From Microbacterium sp. (lineage in GTDB: Bacteria; Actinomycetota; Actinomycetes; Actinomycetales; Microbacteriaceae): a DNA stretch of 64,000 nucleotides. Position numbers and translations under genes: made by a program. Below the pieces are notes generated by a model that was not told the DNA's origin, made no database searches, and worked only from the letters and a program-made list of their open reading frames with translations. Where the stretch lies: positions 1 through 64,000 of the forward strand of contig NZ_JAPSIY010000009.1 in assembly GCF_031178445.1 (NCBI RefSeq). Direction: 5' to 3'. Positions 16,273-27,141 of this stretch are shown piece by piece. Position 1 is the first letter of the stretch. Each line of letters begins with the position of its first letter.

Positions 16273-17082
16273 ATGAGCGCCGTCGTCCCCACGCCCTACG
16301 AAGATCTGCTCCGCGATGTGCTCGAGAACGGCACGCACAAGGACGATCGCACCGGCACGGGCACGACCAGTGTGTTCGGACGGCAGATCCGCTTCGACCT
16401 CTCGCAGGGTTTCCCGCTGATCACCACGAAGCGGGTGCACTTCAAGTCCATCGCCTATGAGCTGCTGTGGTTCCTGCGCGGCGACTCGAACGTTCGATGG
16501 CTGCAGGAGAACGGAGTGACGATCTGGGACGAATGGGCCGACGAGGACGGCGATCTCGGCCCGGTCTACGGCGTGCAGTGGCGTTCCTGGCCGACGCCGG
16601 ACGGCGGCAGTATCGACCAGTTGTCCCAGGTGATCGACCAGATCAAGGCGACGCCCGACTCGCGGCGTCTCATCGTGTCGGCGTGGAACCCCGCCGATAT
16701 CCCCGACATGGCGCTCGCCCCGTGCCACGCCCTGTTCCAGTTCTACGTCGCCGACGGCAGGCTCTCGTGTCAGCTGTACCAGCGCAGCGCCGACCTCTTC
16801 CTCGGGGTGCCCTTCAACATCGCCTCCTACGCGCTGCTGACGCTCATGGTCGCGCAGCAGACCGGGCTTGAGCCCGGCGACTTCGTGTGGACCGGCGGCG
16901 ACTGCCACATCTACGACAATCACGTCGAACAGGTGCGTGAGCAGCTGACGCGGGAGCCGTACGCGTACCCGACCATGAGGTTCGCACGCAATCCGGAGTC
17001 GATCCTCGACTACCGCTACGACGACTTCGTGATCGAGCAATACCAGCACCACCCGGCCATCCGCGCGGCGGTCGCCGTATGA
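16273..17082 (+). CDS. thyA: Thymidylate synthase
   Basis: A 269-residue enzyme converting dUMP to dTMP with methylene-tetrahydrofolate. The catalytic Cys151 lies in [14 protein letters not shown], and [20 protein letters not shown] is the nucleotide-binding signature. TATCGT at 16260-16265 ends 7 nt before the ATG, so it is probably leaderless. It overlaps dfrA by 4 nt, coupling dTMP synthesis to regeneration of tetrahydrofolate. Confidence 0.97.
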   Translation: MSAVVPTPYEDLLRDVLENGTHKDDRTGTGTTSVFGRQIRFDLSQGFPLITTKRVHFKSIAYELLWFLRGDSNVRWLQENGVTIWDEWADEDGDLGPVYGVQWRSWPTPDGGSIDQLSQVIDQIKATPDSRRLIVSAWNPADIPDMALAPCHALFQFYVADGRLSCQLYQRSADLFLGVPFNIASYALLTLMVAQQTGLEPGDFVWTGGDCHIYDNHVEQVREQLTREPYAYPTMRFARNPESILDYRYDDFVIEQYQHHPAIRAAVAV

Positions 17083-17555
17083 CATGGATCGGACTCGTCT
17101 GGGCGCAGGCTCATGGCGGCGTGATCGGTGCCGGCGGAGGCATGCCGTGGCACGTGCCGGAGGATCTCGCGCATTTCAAGGAGGTCACCTTCGGGGCTCC
17201 TGTCGTGATGGGGCGGAAGACCTGGGACTCGCTGCCGGAGCGCTTCAGGCCCCTTCCCGGTCGGGACAACATCGTGATCACTCGGCAGCAGCATTGGACG
17301 GCACCGGGGACACGCCGGGCATCGAGCGTGCGCGAGGCACTGCGCGGCCTCGAGAAGGCCTGGGTGATCGGGGGCGCGGAGATCTTCCGTGAGGTGATCG
17401 GCGACGCGGACCGGCTGGAGGTCACCGAGCTCGATGTGGATGTCGAAGGCGATGCCTACGCCCCGTCGACAGCCGGGTGGCGGTTGGTCGACGAAGGGGA
17501 GTGGCAGACCTCATCCTCTGGCATCCGTTACCGCTTCCTGGCGTACCAGCGCTGA
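17079..17555 (+). CDS. dfrA: Dihydrofolate reductase
   Basis: A 158-residue NADPH-dependent reductase that regenerates tetrahydrofolate after ThyA. Seen: [20 protein letters not shown], the acidic catalytic residue in [13 protein letters not shown], the [12 protein letters not shown] block and [11 protein letters not shown]. Start and stop codons overlap thyA upstream and the SDR gene downstream. Confidence 0.96.
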   Translation: MTWIGLVWAQAHGGVIGAGGGMPWHVPEDLAHFKEVTFGAPVVMGRKTWDSLPERFRPLPGRDNIVITRQQHWTAPGTRRASSVREALRGLEKAWVIGGAEIFREVIGDADRLEVTELDVDVEGDAYAPSTAGWRLVDEGEWQTSSSGIRYRFLAYQR

Positions 17556-18316
17556 TGCCGGTCGCACTGATCACGGGCGCGAGCGCCGGGCTCGGCGCGG
17601 AGTTCGCCCGTCAACTCGCCGCTCGCGGGGCCGACCTGGTGCTGGTCGCACGCAACGTGGATGCGCTCGATGAGCTTGCCGCCGGGTTGAGAGACGGTTT
17701 CGGCGTCGACGTCCAGGTGATGCCGGCCGATCTGACCGATGAGCGCGATGTCGACCGGGTCGCGGCACGCCTCGCGGATGCCGCCGAGCCCGTGGACCTG
17801 TTGATCAACAATGCCGGATTCGGTCTGCCGCTGCGCTTCGCGGACAACGATGTCGAAGACGAGGTGCGGCATCTGCGGGTGCACGTCGAGGCGCCGATGC
17901 GGCTGATGCACGCCGCCCTGCGCACCATGCGCGGGCGCGGAGGGCGCATCGTGAACGTGGCGTCCGTCGCCGGCTTCATCTCGCGCTCGACGTACTCGGC
18001 ATGCAAAGCGTGGGTGATCGGATTCAGCCGATGGGCGAACGCCGAGTACGCGTCCGACGGCGTGACGGTCACCGCCCTCTGCCCGGGGTTCACCCACACC
18101 AGCTTCCACGAGCGGATGGGATTGGAGCCGGGAAAGGAGGGCGTGCCGGCGATCGGGTGGCTGGATGCCGGGGACGTGGTGCGCGAGGGGCTGCGCGATG
18201 CGGCCCGCGGCAAGGCGGTGTCGGTGCCCTCCACACGATACAAGATCGTCGTCGCCGTGACCTGCGTCCTTCCTCGTTCCCTGATAGCGAGAGCTGCTCG
18301 TCGCGGACGCATGTGA
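17555..18316 (+). CDS. Short-chain dehydrogenase/reductase
   Basis: A 253-residue classical SDR: cofactor motif TGASAGLG (residues 7-14), NNAG near 87, catalytic Ser in NVASVAG, and Y-x3-K as YSACK. D after beta-1 is not evident, and R34 (LVARN) suggests NADP preference. Substrate unknown. It is the third gene of the thyA-dfrA operon by a TGATG overlap; no pathway link is obvious. Confidence 0.88.
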   Translation: MPVALITGASAGLGAEFARQLAARGADLVLVARNVDALDELAAGLRDGFGVDVQVMPADLTDERDVDRVAARLADAAEPVDLLINNAGFGLPLRFADNDVEDEVRHLRVHVEAPMRLMHAALRTMRGRGGRIVNVASVAGFISRSTYSACKAWVIGFSRWANAEYASDGVTVTALCPGFTHTSFHERMGLEPGKEGVPAIGWLDAGDVVREGLRDAARGKAVSVPSTRYKIVVAVTCVLPRSLIARAARRGRM

Positions 18317-18345
18317 TCGGTCGTCGCCGCGATAACCTTGTACTC

Positions 18346-19323
18346 ATGACGCACACCGGCAATCCCTTCGGCCAGGTCCTCGTCGCGCTGGTCACCCCGA
18401 TGACCGCCGACGGTGAAGTGGACTGGCCTGCCGTCGAGAAGCACATGGACCGCGTCATCGCCGACGGCGCCGACGGCATCGTGGTCACCGGCACCACCGG
18501 AGAGACGTCGACCCTCACCGACGCCGAGAAGCTGCGCCTGGTCGAGGTCGGCAAGGACGTGTCGGCAGGGCGCGCGAAGATCATCACCGGCGGCGGGTCG
18601 AACGAGACCGCCCACGCGATCGAGCTCTACAAGGCGAGCGAGAAGGCAGGGGCGGACGGCATCATGATCGTCACCCCGTACTACAACAAGCCCACGCAGG
18701 CCGGCATCCTGACCCACTTCCGCCTGGTCGCCGACGCCACGGACCTGCCGGTGATCCTCTACGACATCCCCGGCCGCACCGGCGTTCCGATCAAGTACGA
18801 GACGATTCTGCGGCTGGCGAAGCATCCGAACATCCTCGCCGTCAAAGACGCCAAGGGGGACTTCAGCGAGGTCAGCCGCGTGCTCAACCAGACCGACCTG
18901 ATGTACTTCTCCGGTGACGACGCGAACGTGCTGCCGCACCTGTCGATCGGTGCGACCGGGCTGATCGGCGTCACCGCCAACATCACCTCCGCGCCGTATC
19001 GCACCATCGTCGACGCGGTGAACCGTGGCGATCTCAGGACCGCCACGGCCGAGCACATGCGCCTCGAGCCGCTCGTGCGCGCGGCGATGACGCATGTGCC
19101 CGGCACTGTGGCTGCCAAGTACATCCTGCACGGACTGGGCCGGATCGGCAGCCCGCGAGTGCGTCTGCCCCTCGTCGGTCCGGAGGAATGGGAGGCGGCT
19201 CTCATCGAGGACGAGCTCGACCTCGTCAAGGATGTCCCGGGTGCCGACTTCTCGAACTTCCGCCCCGACCGCAACGCGGCCGCGGGTGGCGCCCTGCCGA
19301 AGGTGCACGGCACCACAAGATGA
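18346..19323 (+). CDS. dapA: 4-hydroxy-tetrahydrodipicolinate synthase
   Basis: A 325-residue TIM-barrel aldolase condensing pyruvate with aspartate semialdehyde. The Schiff-base lysine is K167 (ILAVKDAKGD), with GTTGETSTL for the pyruvate loop and VILYDIPGRTG for the catalytic tyrosine. The ATG at 18346 follows TAACCT (18333-18338) by 7 nt, so it is likely leaderless. A few tens of residues at the C-terminus (DVPGADFSNFRPDRN) are an actinobacterial extension. RNase J follows, as is usual in Actinobacteria. Confidence 0.96.
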   Translation: MTHTGNPFGQVLVALVTPMTADGEVDWPAVEKHMDRVIADGADGIVVTGTTGETSTLTDAEKLRLVEVGKDVSAGRAKIITGGGSNETAHAIELYKASEKAGADGIMIVTPYYNKPTQAGILTHFRLVADATDLPVILYDIPGRTGVPIKYETILRLAKHPNILAVKDAKGDFSEVSRVLNQTDLMYFSGDDANVLPHLSIGATGLIGVTANITSAPYRTIVDAVNRGDLRTATAEHMRLEPLVRAAMTHVPGTVAAKYILHGLGRIGSPRVRLPLVGPEEWEAALIEDELDLVKDVPGADFSNFRPDRNAAAGGALPKVHGTTR

Positions 19324-19407
19324 TCGTGCGCAGCACGACACGATGAGCGCGCCCGCGCGCTGAATCGCATACGAACGGACACTCGATGTCCGACTGAGGA
19401 GACGTCA

Positions 19408-21084
19408 ATGTCCATCCCCATCGCCGCCCCTGAACCGCTCGTCCACGGCACGCTTCGCGTGACGCCGCTGGGCGGGCTCGGCGAGGTCGGCCGCAACATG
19501 ACGATCTTCGAGTTCGGCGGCAAGATCCTCATCGTCGACTGCGGCGTGCTCTTCCCTGAGGAGCACCAGCCCGGGGTCGATCTGATCCTGCCCGACTTCG
19601 AGCCCATCAAGGATCGCCTCGACGACATCGTCGGCGTGGTGCTCACCCACGGACACGAGGACCACATCGGGGCCGTGCCGTACCTGCTGCGTTTGAAGAG
19701 CGACATCCCGCTGATCGGGTCGGGGCTCACCCTCGCGCTGGTTGAGGCGAAACTCAAGGAGCACCGCATCAGGCCCTTCACCCTCACGGTGACCGAGGGG
19801 CAGGAGGAGCAGGTCGGTCCTTTCGATCTCGAGTTCGTCGCGGTGAACCACTCCATCCCGGACGCATTGGCGGTCGCGATCCGCACGCCGGCGGGGCTGG
19901 TGCTGGCCACCGGCGATTTCAAGATGGACCAGTTGCCCCTGGACGGCCGCATCACCGACCTGAGGGCGTTCGCCCGGCTCGGCGAGGAGGGAGTCGACCT
20001 CTTCCTGGTCGATTCCACCAACGCCGACGTGCCCGGCTTCACACCCACCGAGCGCTCCATCGGGCCCGTACTCGACCAGGTGATCGGCCGTGCCCCGCGC
20101 CGCGTCATCGTCGCCAGCTTCTCGAGCCATGTGCACCGGGTGCAGCAGGTCATCGACGCCGCGCACGAGCACGGCCGCCGCGTGGCGTTCCTGGGGCGCA
20201 GCATGGTGCGCAACATGACCATCGCCGAGCAGCTCGGGTACCTGCAGGTGCCCGAGAACGTACTCATCGACTACAAGAAGGCTCGTGACCTGCCCGACGA
20301 CAAGGTCGTCTACATGTCCACGGGTTCGCAGGGCGAGCCCATGGCGGTGCTCAGCCGTATGGCCAACCTCGACCACGCCATAGAGCCCGGCCCCGGCGAC
20401 ACCGTCATCCTCGCGTCCAGCCTCATTCCCGGGAACGAGAACGCCGTCTACCGGGTCATCGACGGCCTCACGAAGCTCGGCGCGAACGTGGTGCACAAAG
20501 GCAACGCCCGTGTGCACGTGTCGGGCCATGCCGCCGCCGGTGAGCTGCTGTACTGCTACAACATCCTCGAGCCGAAGAACGTGCTGCCCGTGCACGGCGA
20601 GTACCGCCACCTCATGGCGAACGCCCGGCTCGCGCAGGACACCGGCATCGACGAGGAGCGCACGATCATCGCCGGGAACGGCACGGTGATCGATCTGAAG
20701 GACGGCGAGGCGCGCGTGGTGGGCCAGCTCGATCTCGGATTCGTGTACGTCGACGGCTCCACCGTCGGCGAGATCACGGATGCGGACCTGAAGGATCGCC
20801 GCATCCTCGGCGAGGAGGGGTTCGTCTCGGTGATCGTGGTGGTCGACTCCGCGACCGGCCGGATCATCTCCGGGCCCGAGATCCACGCCAGGGGCGTGGC
20901 AGAGGACGACTCGGTGTTCGACGACGTGGCGCCCAAGATCGTCGCAGCGCTCAAGGAAGCGGCGGGCAACGGCGTGCAGGACAGTCATGCGCTTTCGCAG
21001 GTGGTACGGCGCACGATCGGCCGGTGGGTGAATCAGAAGCTGCGTCGGCGGCCGATGATCGTCCCGCTGGTGATCGAGGCGTAG
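19408..21084 (+). CDS. rnj: Ribonuclease J
   Basis: A 558-residue metallo-beta-lactamase/beta-CASP ribonuclease with 5'-3' exo- and endonuclease activity. The zinc motif THGHEDHIG spans about 80-88; further ligands lie in ATGDFKMD and GHAAAGELL; the beta-CASP arginine region is around YMSTGSQGEPMAVL. Start is ATG 19408 behind AGGAG. With pnp, this window carries two main RNA-decay enzymes. Confidence 0.96.
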   Translation: MSIPIAAPEPLVHGTLRVTPLGGLGEVGRNMTIFEFGGKILIVDCGVLFPEEHQPGVDLILPDFEPIKDRLDDIVGVVLTHGHEDHIGAVPYLLRLKSDIPLIGSGLTLALVEAKLKEHRIRPFTLTVTEGQEEQVGPFDLEFVAVNHSIPDALAVAIRTPAGLVLATGDFKMDQLPLDGRITDLRAFARLGEEGVDLFLVDSTNADVPGFTPTERSIGPVLDQVIGRAPRRVIVASFSSHVHRVQQVIDAAHEHGRRVAFLGRSMVRNMTIAEQLGYLQVPENVLIDYKKARDLPDDKVVYMSTGSQGEPMAVLSRMANLDHAIEPGPGDTVILASSLIPGNENAVYRVIDGLTKLGANVVHKGNARVHVSGHAAAGELLYCYNILEPKNVLPVHGEYRHLMANARLAQDTGIDEERTIIAGNGTVIDLKDGEARVVGQLDLGFVYVDGSTVGEITDADLKDRRILGEEGFVSVIVVVDSATGRIISGPEIHARGVAEDDSVFDDVAPKIVAALKEAAGNGVQDSHALSQVVRRTIGRWVNQKLRRRPMIVPLVIEA

Positions 21085-21230
21085 TCCAGCGCGCTGCGCT
21101 TCCCCCGGCAGCGGCGTCGTCGATCGACGTCGACGTCGGCGGGAGCGGTGCAGAGCGATCCGAGCCTGCGATCCCCCGGAAAGCCGCGTCACTGCGGGGC
21201 AGAGTCGGTGCCCGGGAATAACCTGGTGGC

Positions 21231-24029
21231 ATGGCCAGGAGCACCACGAGATCCGAGCGCGCGTCCGAGGGCGCGACCCCCCGCTCGAAGCGGCAGACCG
21301 CGAACCGGTCGCCGGCGAAGGCCGCGCCGGCGCCGAAGAAGTACATCGACGACGCCGACAGGCCCTCGGTGGGCGTCCGCATCTGGCTCGGGCTCGCACA
21401 CGGTGTCGGCGGGCTGTTCCGCGCCTTCGGCCCGGAGAGTCTCGAGAAGGACGACCGGCGCGACGGCTTCCCCTTCCTGCTGGTGCTGCTGGCGTGCGCC
21501 GGGGCCGTCGTGGAGTGGTTCTTCATCGGCGACGAGGTCGCACAGGCGATCAGCGCGTTCAGCTGGGGCGGTCTGATCGGCCGAGCGGCGTTCGTGCTCC
21601 CGGTACTGCTCCTGCTGCTCGCCGGCTGGCTGTTCCGGCACCCTTCGTCCGTGCACGACAACGGACGCATCGGCATCGGCTTCGGCTTCTTCGTGCTCGC
21701 ACTGGCGGGCTTCTGCCACGTCGCCTCGGGTGCGCTCGACTCGGCTGGTGACCTGGTGCGCCCGCAGCCGAAGGAGGGGATGCCCGCGCTCAGTGCCGCG
21801 GGCGGCCTGTTCGGGTGGATGCTGGGAGAGCCGCTGGCCTTCCTCACGCCGATCGTCGCGTACATCGTGTTGAGCGTGCTCGCCGCGCTCAGCATCCTGA
21901 TCCTCACGAAGACCCCGCCGAACCGGATCGGCGAGCGTCTCGGCGACCTGTATGCCTGGATGTTCGGTGCGGAGCGTCCCGAGAAGGCCGCCAAGCCGGC
22001 GTCCGAGATCGACGAGGCCGACAAGGTCGACGACGCGGATGTGCTGCCCTGGTGGCGGCGCAACAAGACCGGGCGCGAAGAGGACCCGGACGATGTCGAC
22101 TCACAGGCGATCACCGCGCTGTTCGACGCGGGCGGCGATGAGAAGCCGGGCAAGAAGGCGGCGTACGACCAGGCGGTCATCGTCGATCACGCGCCCCACG
22201 ATGCCGCGACCGAGGTGCTCACCGACCTCAGCGCACTCACGGACTCCCTCGACGAGCAGAACACCACGGCGCTTCTCGACGACGACGGCTCCACGGGCGA
22301 ACTCCCGGGACTGGACGGCTTCGGTACCGCCGGACCCGGCACAGACGGCCCGATGCCGCCGGCCGCGCCCTATGTGCTTCCGTCTCCCTCCACGCTGAGC
22401 GAAGGCCCTCCCGCCGTCGCCCGATCGGAGGCGAACGACCGTGTCGTGCAGCAGATCACGAACGTGCTCACCCAGTTCAACGTCGATGCCAAGGTCACCG
22501 GGTTCTCCCGCGGGCCGACCGTCACCCAGTACGAGGTCGAAGTGGGGCACGGCGTCAAGGTCGAGAAGATCCTGCAGCTCAGCAACAACTTCGCCTATGC
22601 GGTCGCCTCGAACGATGTGCGCATCCTCTCGCCCATCCCCGGTAAGAGCGCGATCGGCATCGAGATCCCCAACGCCGACCGCGAGACGGTGTCGCTGGGA
22701 GATGTGCTGCGCTCCGCTGCCGCGCAGAAGAGCACGCATCCGCTGACGATCGGTGTCGGCAAGGACGTCGGCGGCAACTTCGTCGTCGCCAACCTCGCCA
22801 AGATGCCGCACCTGCTCGTGGCTGGTTCCACGGGCTCCGGAAAGTCGAGCTTCGTGAACTCGATGATCACGAGCCTGCTGATGCGGGCGCGCCCGGCAGA
22901 CGTGCGGATGGTGCTCATCGACCCGAAGCGCGTCGAACTGACCAGCTACGCGGGTGTGCCGCACCTGATCACTCCGATCATCACCAACCCGAAGAAGGCC
23001 GCCGAGGCCCTGCAGTGGGTCGTGAAGGAGATGGACATGCGGTACGACGACCTCGCGTCGTTCGGATTCCGCCACATCGACGACTTCAACCGTGCGGTGC
23101 GCGCAGGCGAGGTCGAGGTTCCCGTCGGCAGTGAGCGCGTGCTCAAGCCCTACCCGTACCTCCTCGTCGTCGTCGACGAGCTCGCCGACCTCATGATGGT
23201 CGCACCCCGCGACGTGGAGGACTCCATCGTCCGCATCACCCAGCTCGCCCGGGCGTCCGGCATCCACCTGGTGCTGGCCACGCAGCGACCGAGCGTCGAC
23301 GTCGTCACCGGCCTCATCAAGGCCAACGTCCCGTCGCGCCTCGCCTTCGCGGTGACGAGCGTCACCGACAGCCGGGTCATCCTCGACAGCCCGGGCGCGG
23401 ACAAGCTGATCGGACAGGGCGACGCCCTGTTCTCGCCGATGGGATCCTCCAAGCCCTTCCGCCTGCAGGGCGCCTGGGTGAAGGAGGAGGAGATCGATGC
23501 CGTGGTCAAGCACGTCACCGGCCAGGCCCGCCCCGAATACCGGCCCGACGTGCAGGAGGCGGTCGAGGGCAAGAAGAAGGAGGTCGACGAGGACATCGGC
23601 GACGACCTCGAGCTGCTGCTCGCCGCCGCGGAGCTGATCGTGTCGTCGCAGTTCGGCTCGACCTCGATGCTGCAGCGCAAGCTGCGAGTCGGCTTCGCCA
23701 AGGCCGGCCGTCTGATGGACCTGCTCGAATCGCGCGAGATCGTCGGGCCGTCCGAGGGCTCCAAGGCGCGGGATGTGCTGGTCACGCCTGAGCAGCTCGC
23801 CGGGGTGCTGGCGCGGTTGCGAGGTGACGACGCTCCCGCGACGCCTGCCACCCCCGTTGCGGCCTCCGCGGCCCCGACGGCCACGGCAGCTCCTGCGACC
23901 GCGCCCGTCGCCGCCGACGACGATCGGTACCGACGCGATCCGATCGAAGCGCAGTACGACGGGCTGCCGGTCGTGGAGAGCGAGGACGACGGCGACGAGG
24001 ACGCCTGGGGCCTGACGGGTCGCGACTGA
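21231..24029 (+). CDS. ftsK: DNA translocase FtsK
   Basis: A 932-residue septal DNA pump that clears and resolves chromosome ends at division. A basic 40-residue N-terminus precedes four to five transmembrane helices (about 80-225), a charged linker (250-400), the motor with Walker A GSTGSGKS (532-539) and Walker [13 protein letters not shown], and a C-terminal winged-helix gamma domain ([20 protein letters not shown]) that reads KOPS sites. Leaderless signature: TAACCT at 21219-21224, 6 nt before the ATG. The stop overlaps pgsA. Confidence 0.97.
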   Translation: MARSTTRSERASEGATPRSKRQTANRSPAKAAPAPKKYIDDADRPSVGVRIWLGLAHGVGGLFRAFGPESLEKDDRRDGFPFLLVLLACAGAVVEWFFIGDEVAQAISAFSWGGLIGRAAFVLPVLLLLLAGWLFRHPSSVHDNGRIGIGFGFFVLALAGFCHVASGALDSAGDLVRPQPKEGMPALSAAGGLFGWMLGEPLAFLTPIVAYIVLSVLAALSILILTKTPPNRIGERLGDLYAWMFGAERPEKAAKPASEIDEADKVDDADVLPWWRRNKTGREEDPDDVDSQAITALFDAGGDEKPGKKAAYDQAVIVDHAPHDAATEVLTDLSALTDSLDEQNTTALLDDDGSTGELPGLDGFGTAGPGTDGPMPPAAPYVLPSPSTLSEGPPAVARSEANDRVVQQITNVLTQFNVDAKVTGFSRGPTVTQYEVEVGHGVKVEKILQLSNNFAYAVASNDVRILSPIPGKSAIGIEIPNADRETVSLGDVLRSAAAQKSTHPLTIGVGKDVGGNFVVANLAKMPHLLVAGSTGSGKSSFVNSMITSLLMRARPADVRMVLIDPKRVELTSYAGVPHLITPIITNPKKAAEALQWVVKEMDMRYDDLASFGFRHIDDFNRAVRAGEVEVPVGSERVLKPYPYLLVVVDELADLMMVAPRDVEDSIVRITQLARASGIHLVLATQRPSVDVVTGLIKANVPSRLAFAVTSVTDSRVILDSPGADKLIGQGDALFSPMGSSKPFRLQGAWVKEEEIDAVVKHVTGQARPEYRPDVQEAVEGKKKEVDEDIGDDLELLLAAAELIVSSQFGSTSMLQRKLRVGFAKAGRLMDLLESREIVGPSEGSKARDVLVTPEQLAGVLARLRGDDAPATPATPVAASAAPTATAAPATAPVAADDDRYRRDPIEAQYDGLPVVESEDDGDEDAWGLTGRD

Positions 24030-24607
24030 TGGCCATCCCGCGGCAGCTTCCCAACGCGATCACGGTCGCCCGCATCCCGCTGGCGATCGTCTTCCTCGTG
24101 CTCCTGCTTCTCGGGGGCACGCACGGCGAGACCGACCCCGTGATGCGATGGATCGCCGGCGGTCTCTTCGTGCTCGCCATCTCGACGGACTGGGTCGACG
24201 GCTATCTCGCGCGCCGGTACGACCTCGTCAGTGACTTCGGCAAGCTCTGGGATCCGATCGCCGACAAGCTGCTCACCGGCGCCGGTTTCCTCGGGCTCGC
24301 GATCCTCGGCGAGGTCGGCTGGTGGCTGGTGATCATCATCCTGGTCAGGGAGTGGGGCATCACGGCCCACCGCTTCGTGATCGTGCACCAGCAGGTCGTC
24401 GCGGCCGCATGGATGGGCAAGGTCAAGACCGTCGTGCAGGCGGTCGCGCTGAGCTGGGCACTGCTCCCGTTGAACTTCATCATCGGCCTGCAGCCCTGGG
24501 TGTTCGTGACGCAGGCGCTCATGATCGCCGCGCTCGTGCTCACTGTCGCGAGCGGTGTGGACTACCTCCTCGCCCAGCTGCGAGGCAGGCGCACGAGTAC
24601 GTCATGA
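24029..24607 (+). CDS. pgsA: CDP-diacylglycerol--glycerol-3-phosphate 3-phosphatidyltransferase
   Basis: A 192-residue membrane enzyme making phosphatidylglycerophosphate. The CDP-alcohol phosphotransferase motif DG-x2-AR-x8-G-x3-D-x3-D is complete in VDGYLARRYDLVSDFGKLWD and the following PIADK. The ATG overlaps the ftsK stop and the stop overlaps cinA, so the three form one operon. Confidence 0.95.
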   Translation: MAIPRQLPNAITVARIPLAIVFLVLLLLGGTHGETDPVMRWIAGGLFVLAISTDWVDGYLARRYDLVSDFGKLWDPIADKLLTGAGFLGLAILGEVGWWLVIIILVREWGITAHRFVIVHQQVVAAAWMGKVKTVVQAVALSWALLPLNFIIGLQPWVFVTQALMIAALVLTVASGVDYLLAQLRGRRTSTS

Positions 24608-25086
24608 GCGGCGCGGCCGTTCTGCTGGCGAGGCTCCGCGAGCGCGGCTGGACGCTGGGTGTCGCCGAGTCTCTCACCGGGGGCGCCCTGGCCGCCGATC
24701 TGGTCTCGGTGCCCGGCGCCTCCGCCACGTTCCTCGGAGCCGTCGTCGCCTATGCCACACCGGTCAAGCACTCGCTGCTCGGAGTCGACGCGGCCCTGCT
24801 GGAGGAGCGCGGACCCGTGGACGCCGAGGTCGCTGCGCAGATGGCCGACGGCGTGCGCCTGGCGGTCGCCGTGGACGGGCGCGTCGCCGACGTCGGCATC
24901 GGCACGACCGGCATCGCCGGCCCGGACTCGCCTGACGGCCAGCCGGTCGGCACCGTGCACATCGGCGTCGTGACCCCCGCAGCGCGGCGCTCGATCTCGT
25001 TCGTCTTCACGGGGAACCGCGAAGCGATCCGCAGGCAGGCGGTCGACGCAGCCATCGAAGCGGCGCTGGAGTGCGCTGGGGAATAG
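24604..25086 (+). CDS. cinA: CinA C-terminal domain protein (NMN amidohydrolase type)
   Basis: A 160-residue stand-alone CinA C-terminal domain, the part that in other bacteria deamidates nicotinamide mononucleotide (PncC). Conserved blocks are GVAESLTGGALAADLVSVPGAS, GTTGIAGPDSPDGQPVGTVHIG and FTGNREAIRRQAV. The N-terminal molybdopterin-like domain is absent, as is normal in Actinobacteria. The start overlaps the pgsA stop by 4 nt. Confidence 0.93.
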   Translation: MSGAAVLLARLRERGWTLGVAESLTGGALAADLVSVPGASATFLGAVVAYATPVKHSLLGVDAALLEERGPVDAEVAAQMADGVRLAVAVDGRVADVGIGTTGIAGPDSPDGQPVGTVHIGVVTPAARRSISFVFTGNREAIRRQAVDAAIEAALECAGE

Positions 25087-25134
25087 CGGAGTCACACGCG
25101 CGGTTGATGATGATGTGCTCCATACGAGAACCGC

Positions 25135-25157
25135 AGGAGACGGCGACGCCGCCTCCT
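25135..25157 (+). terminator. Possible terminator after cinA
   Basis: A hairpin with arms AGGAG-A-CGGC and GCCG-C-CTCCT (one mismatch, GAC loop) lies 49 nt after the cinA stop and is followed by TTCC. It may equally be part of the long clgR upstream region. Confidence 0.45.
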
Positions 25158-25230
25158 TCCCCGCGGAACCGCACATGTTCCAGGCAGAAGCACAGAGAGA
25201 AACAGTAGATTCAGTGGCGTCTGATCAGGT

Positions 25231-25284
25231 TAGACTGGCGATCCACTCGGGCCGAGGTCCGGGGGAGACGGAGAGGAGGTTCCG
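25231..25284 (+). promoter_or_regulatory. clgR promoter -10 box and leader
   Basis: TAGACT at 25231-25236 is a good -10 box. It gives a leader of about 40 nt ending in a strong GAGGAGG ribosome-binding site 5 nt before the ATG, in contrast to the leaderless genes nearby. Confidence 0.55.
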
Positions 25285-25593
25285 ATGATCCTGGTACGAC
25301 AGGAGATCGGCGATGTCCTGCGGGACTTCCGTCAGCAGAAGGGTCGCACTCTTCGACAGGTGGCGAGCAAGGCCTCCGTCGCACTCGGCTACCTCAGCGA
25401 GGTCGAGCGCGGTCAGAAGGAGGCTTCGAGCGAGATCCTCGCCTCGGTGGCCGAAGCGCTGGATGTACCGATCTCGACGATCATGCGCGAGGTCGGCGAC
25501 CGAATCTCAGTGCTCGAAGGCCTCCACGGGTTCCCGGACGTCGTGCCCGACGAGCTCGTCGCTTCGGTCGAGCCCGAGCTCTCCCTACGCTGA
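25285..25593 (+). CDS. clgR: XRE-family regulator, ClgR-like
   Basis: A 102-residue protein with a helix-turn-helix (about 8-65; GRTLRQVASKASVALGYLSE, then VERGQKEASSEILASVAEAL). Size, sequence and position after pgsA-cinA match ClgR, which in actinobacteria activates clp protease and other proteostasis genes and is itself degraded by ClpP. The C-terminal end (VEPELSLR) is hydrophobic, as in the protease-recognised tails of ClgR proteins. The family assignment is good; target genes are not in view. Confidence 0.85.
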   Translation: MILVRQEIGDVLRDFRQQKGRTLRQVASKASVALGYLSEVERGQKEASSEILASVAEALDVPISTIMREVGDRISVLEGLHGFPDVVPDELVASVEPELSLR

Positions 25594-25598
25594 CACGG

Positions 25599-25820
25599 AT
25601 GCGACGCAGCGAGTTCCTGCGCGCCGTCGAAGACGAATTCGGCGGGCGTGCGACCGCGCTCACGCACGATCTCGTGCTGGGTGCGTTGGGCATGTCTGCG
25701 CTCGACGCCCTCGATGCAGGCGTGCCGCCGCGCGAGATCTGGCTCGCGCTGTGCGCTGAGACCGATGTCCCCGCAGAGCGGCGCTACGGTGTCGGACGGC
25801 TCGAGCCGCGGCGGCGCTGA
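25599..25820 (+). CDS. DUF3046 family protein
   Basis: A 73-residue soluble protein beginning MRRSEFLRAVEDEFGGRATA, with the family block DLVLGALGMSALDALDAG and VPPREIWLALC. DUF3046 genes sit directly upstream of recA across Actinobacteria; function is unknown. It starts 5 nt after the clgR stop, so it is co-transcribed with clgR. Confidence 0.9.
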   Translation: MRRSEFLRAVEDEFGGRATALTHDLVLGALGMSALDALDAGVPPREIWLALCAETDVPAERRYGVGRLEPRRR

Positions 25821-25844
25821 CCCTTCATCGGAATCGGCGTGTCG

Positions 25845-25874
25845 TCGAACGTCTGTTCGATGAGCGCGTATCGT
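25845..25874 (+). promoter_or_regulatory. LexA (SOS) box and promoter of recA
   Basis: TCGAAC-N4-GTTCGA at 25845-25860 is a perfect actinobacterial SOS box. TATCGT at 25869-25874 is a likely -10, so bound LexA would cover the -35 region. A leader of about 180 nt follows, including the hairpin CATGGC-N5-GCCATG at 25961-25977. Confidence 0.9.
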
Positions 25875-26058
25875 TCTGCACAGATGGTCTCGATGCGATA
25901 TCCCTCCACAGAAGGCTCGCCGTCCGGCTCGATGTCGGTGGCCCGCCCTAACGTGAGGGACATGGCAACGAGCCATGCGCCTTGTCGGAGAGCTGCCCCA
26001 GCCGGAGCGGTCGCGACAGCCTACAGGCGGCAGCATTCGACACAGTGAGGAGCACGTC

Positions 26059-27108
<1,050 letters not shown>

Positions 27109-27141
27109 TGTCCTGTCCTCTCCCGATGGTCGGAGTGAGCG

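Noticed and set aside
21111..21135. CGTCGATCGACG palindrome between rnj and ftsK as a terminator.
   Set aside because: The palindrome has no loop and GTCGAC-type repeats are common by chance at this base composition.
25980..26000. TTGTCGGAG upstream of recA as the LexA-independent (PafBC-type) promoter.
   Set aside because: It resembles the -35-like half of that motif, but no TAnnnT sits at the required distance.
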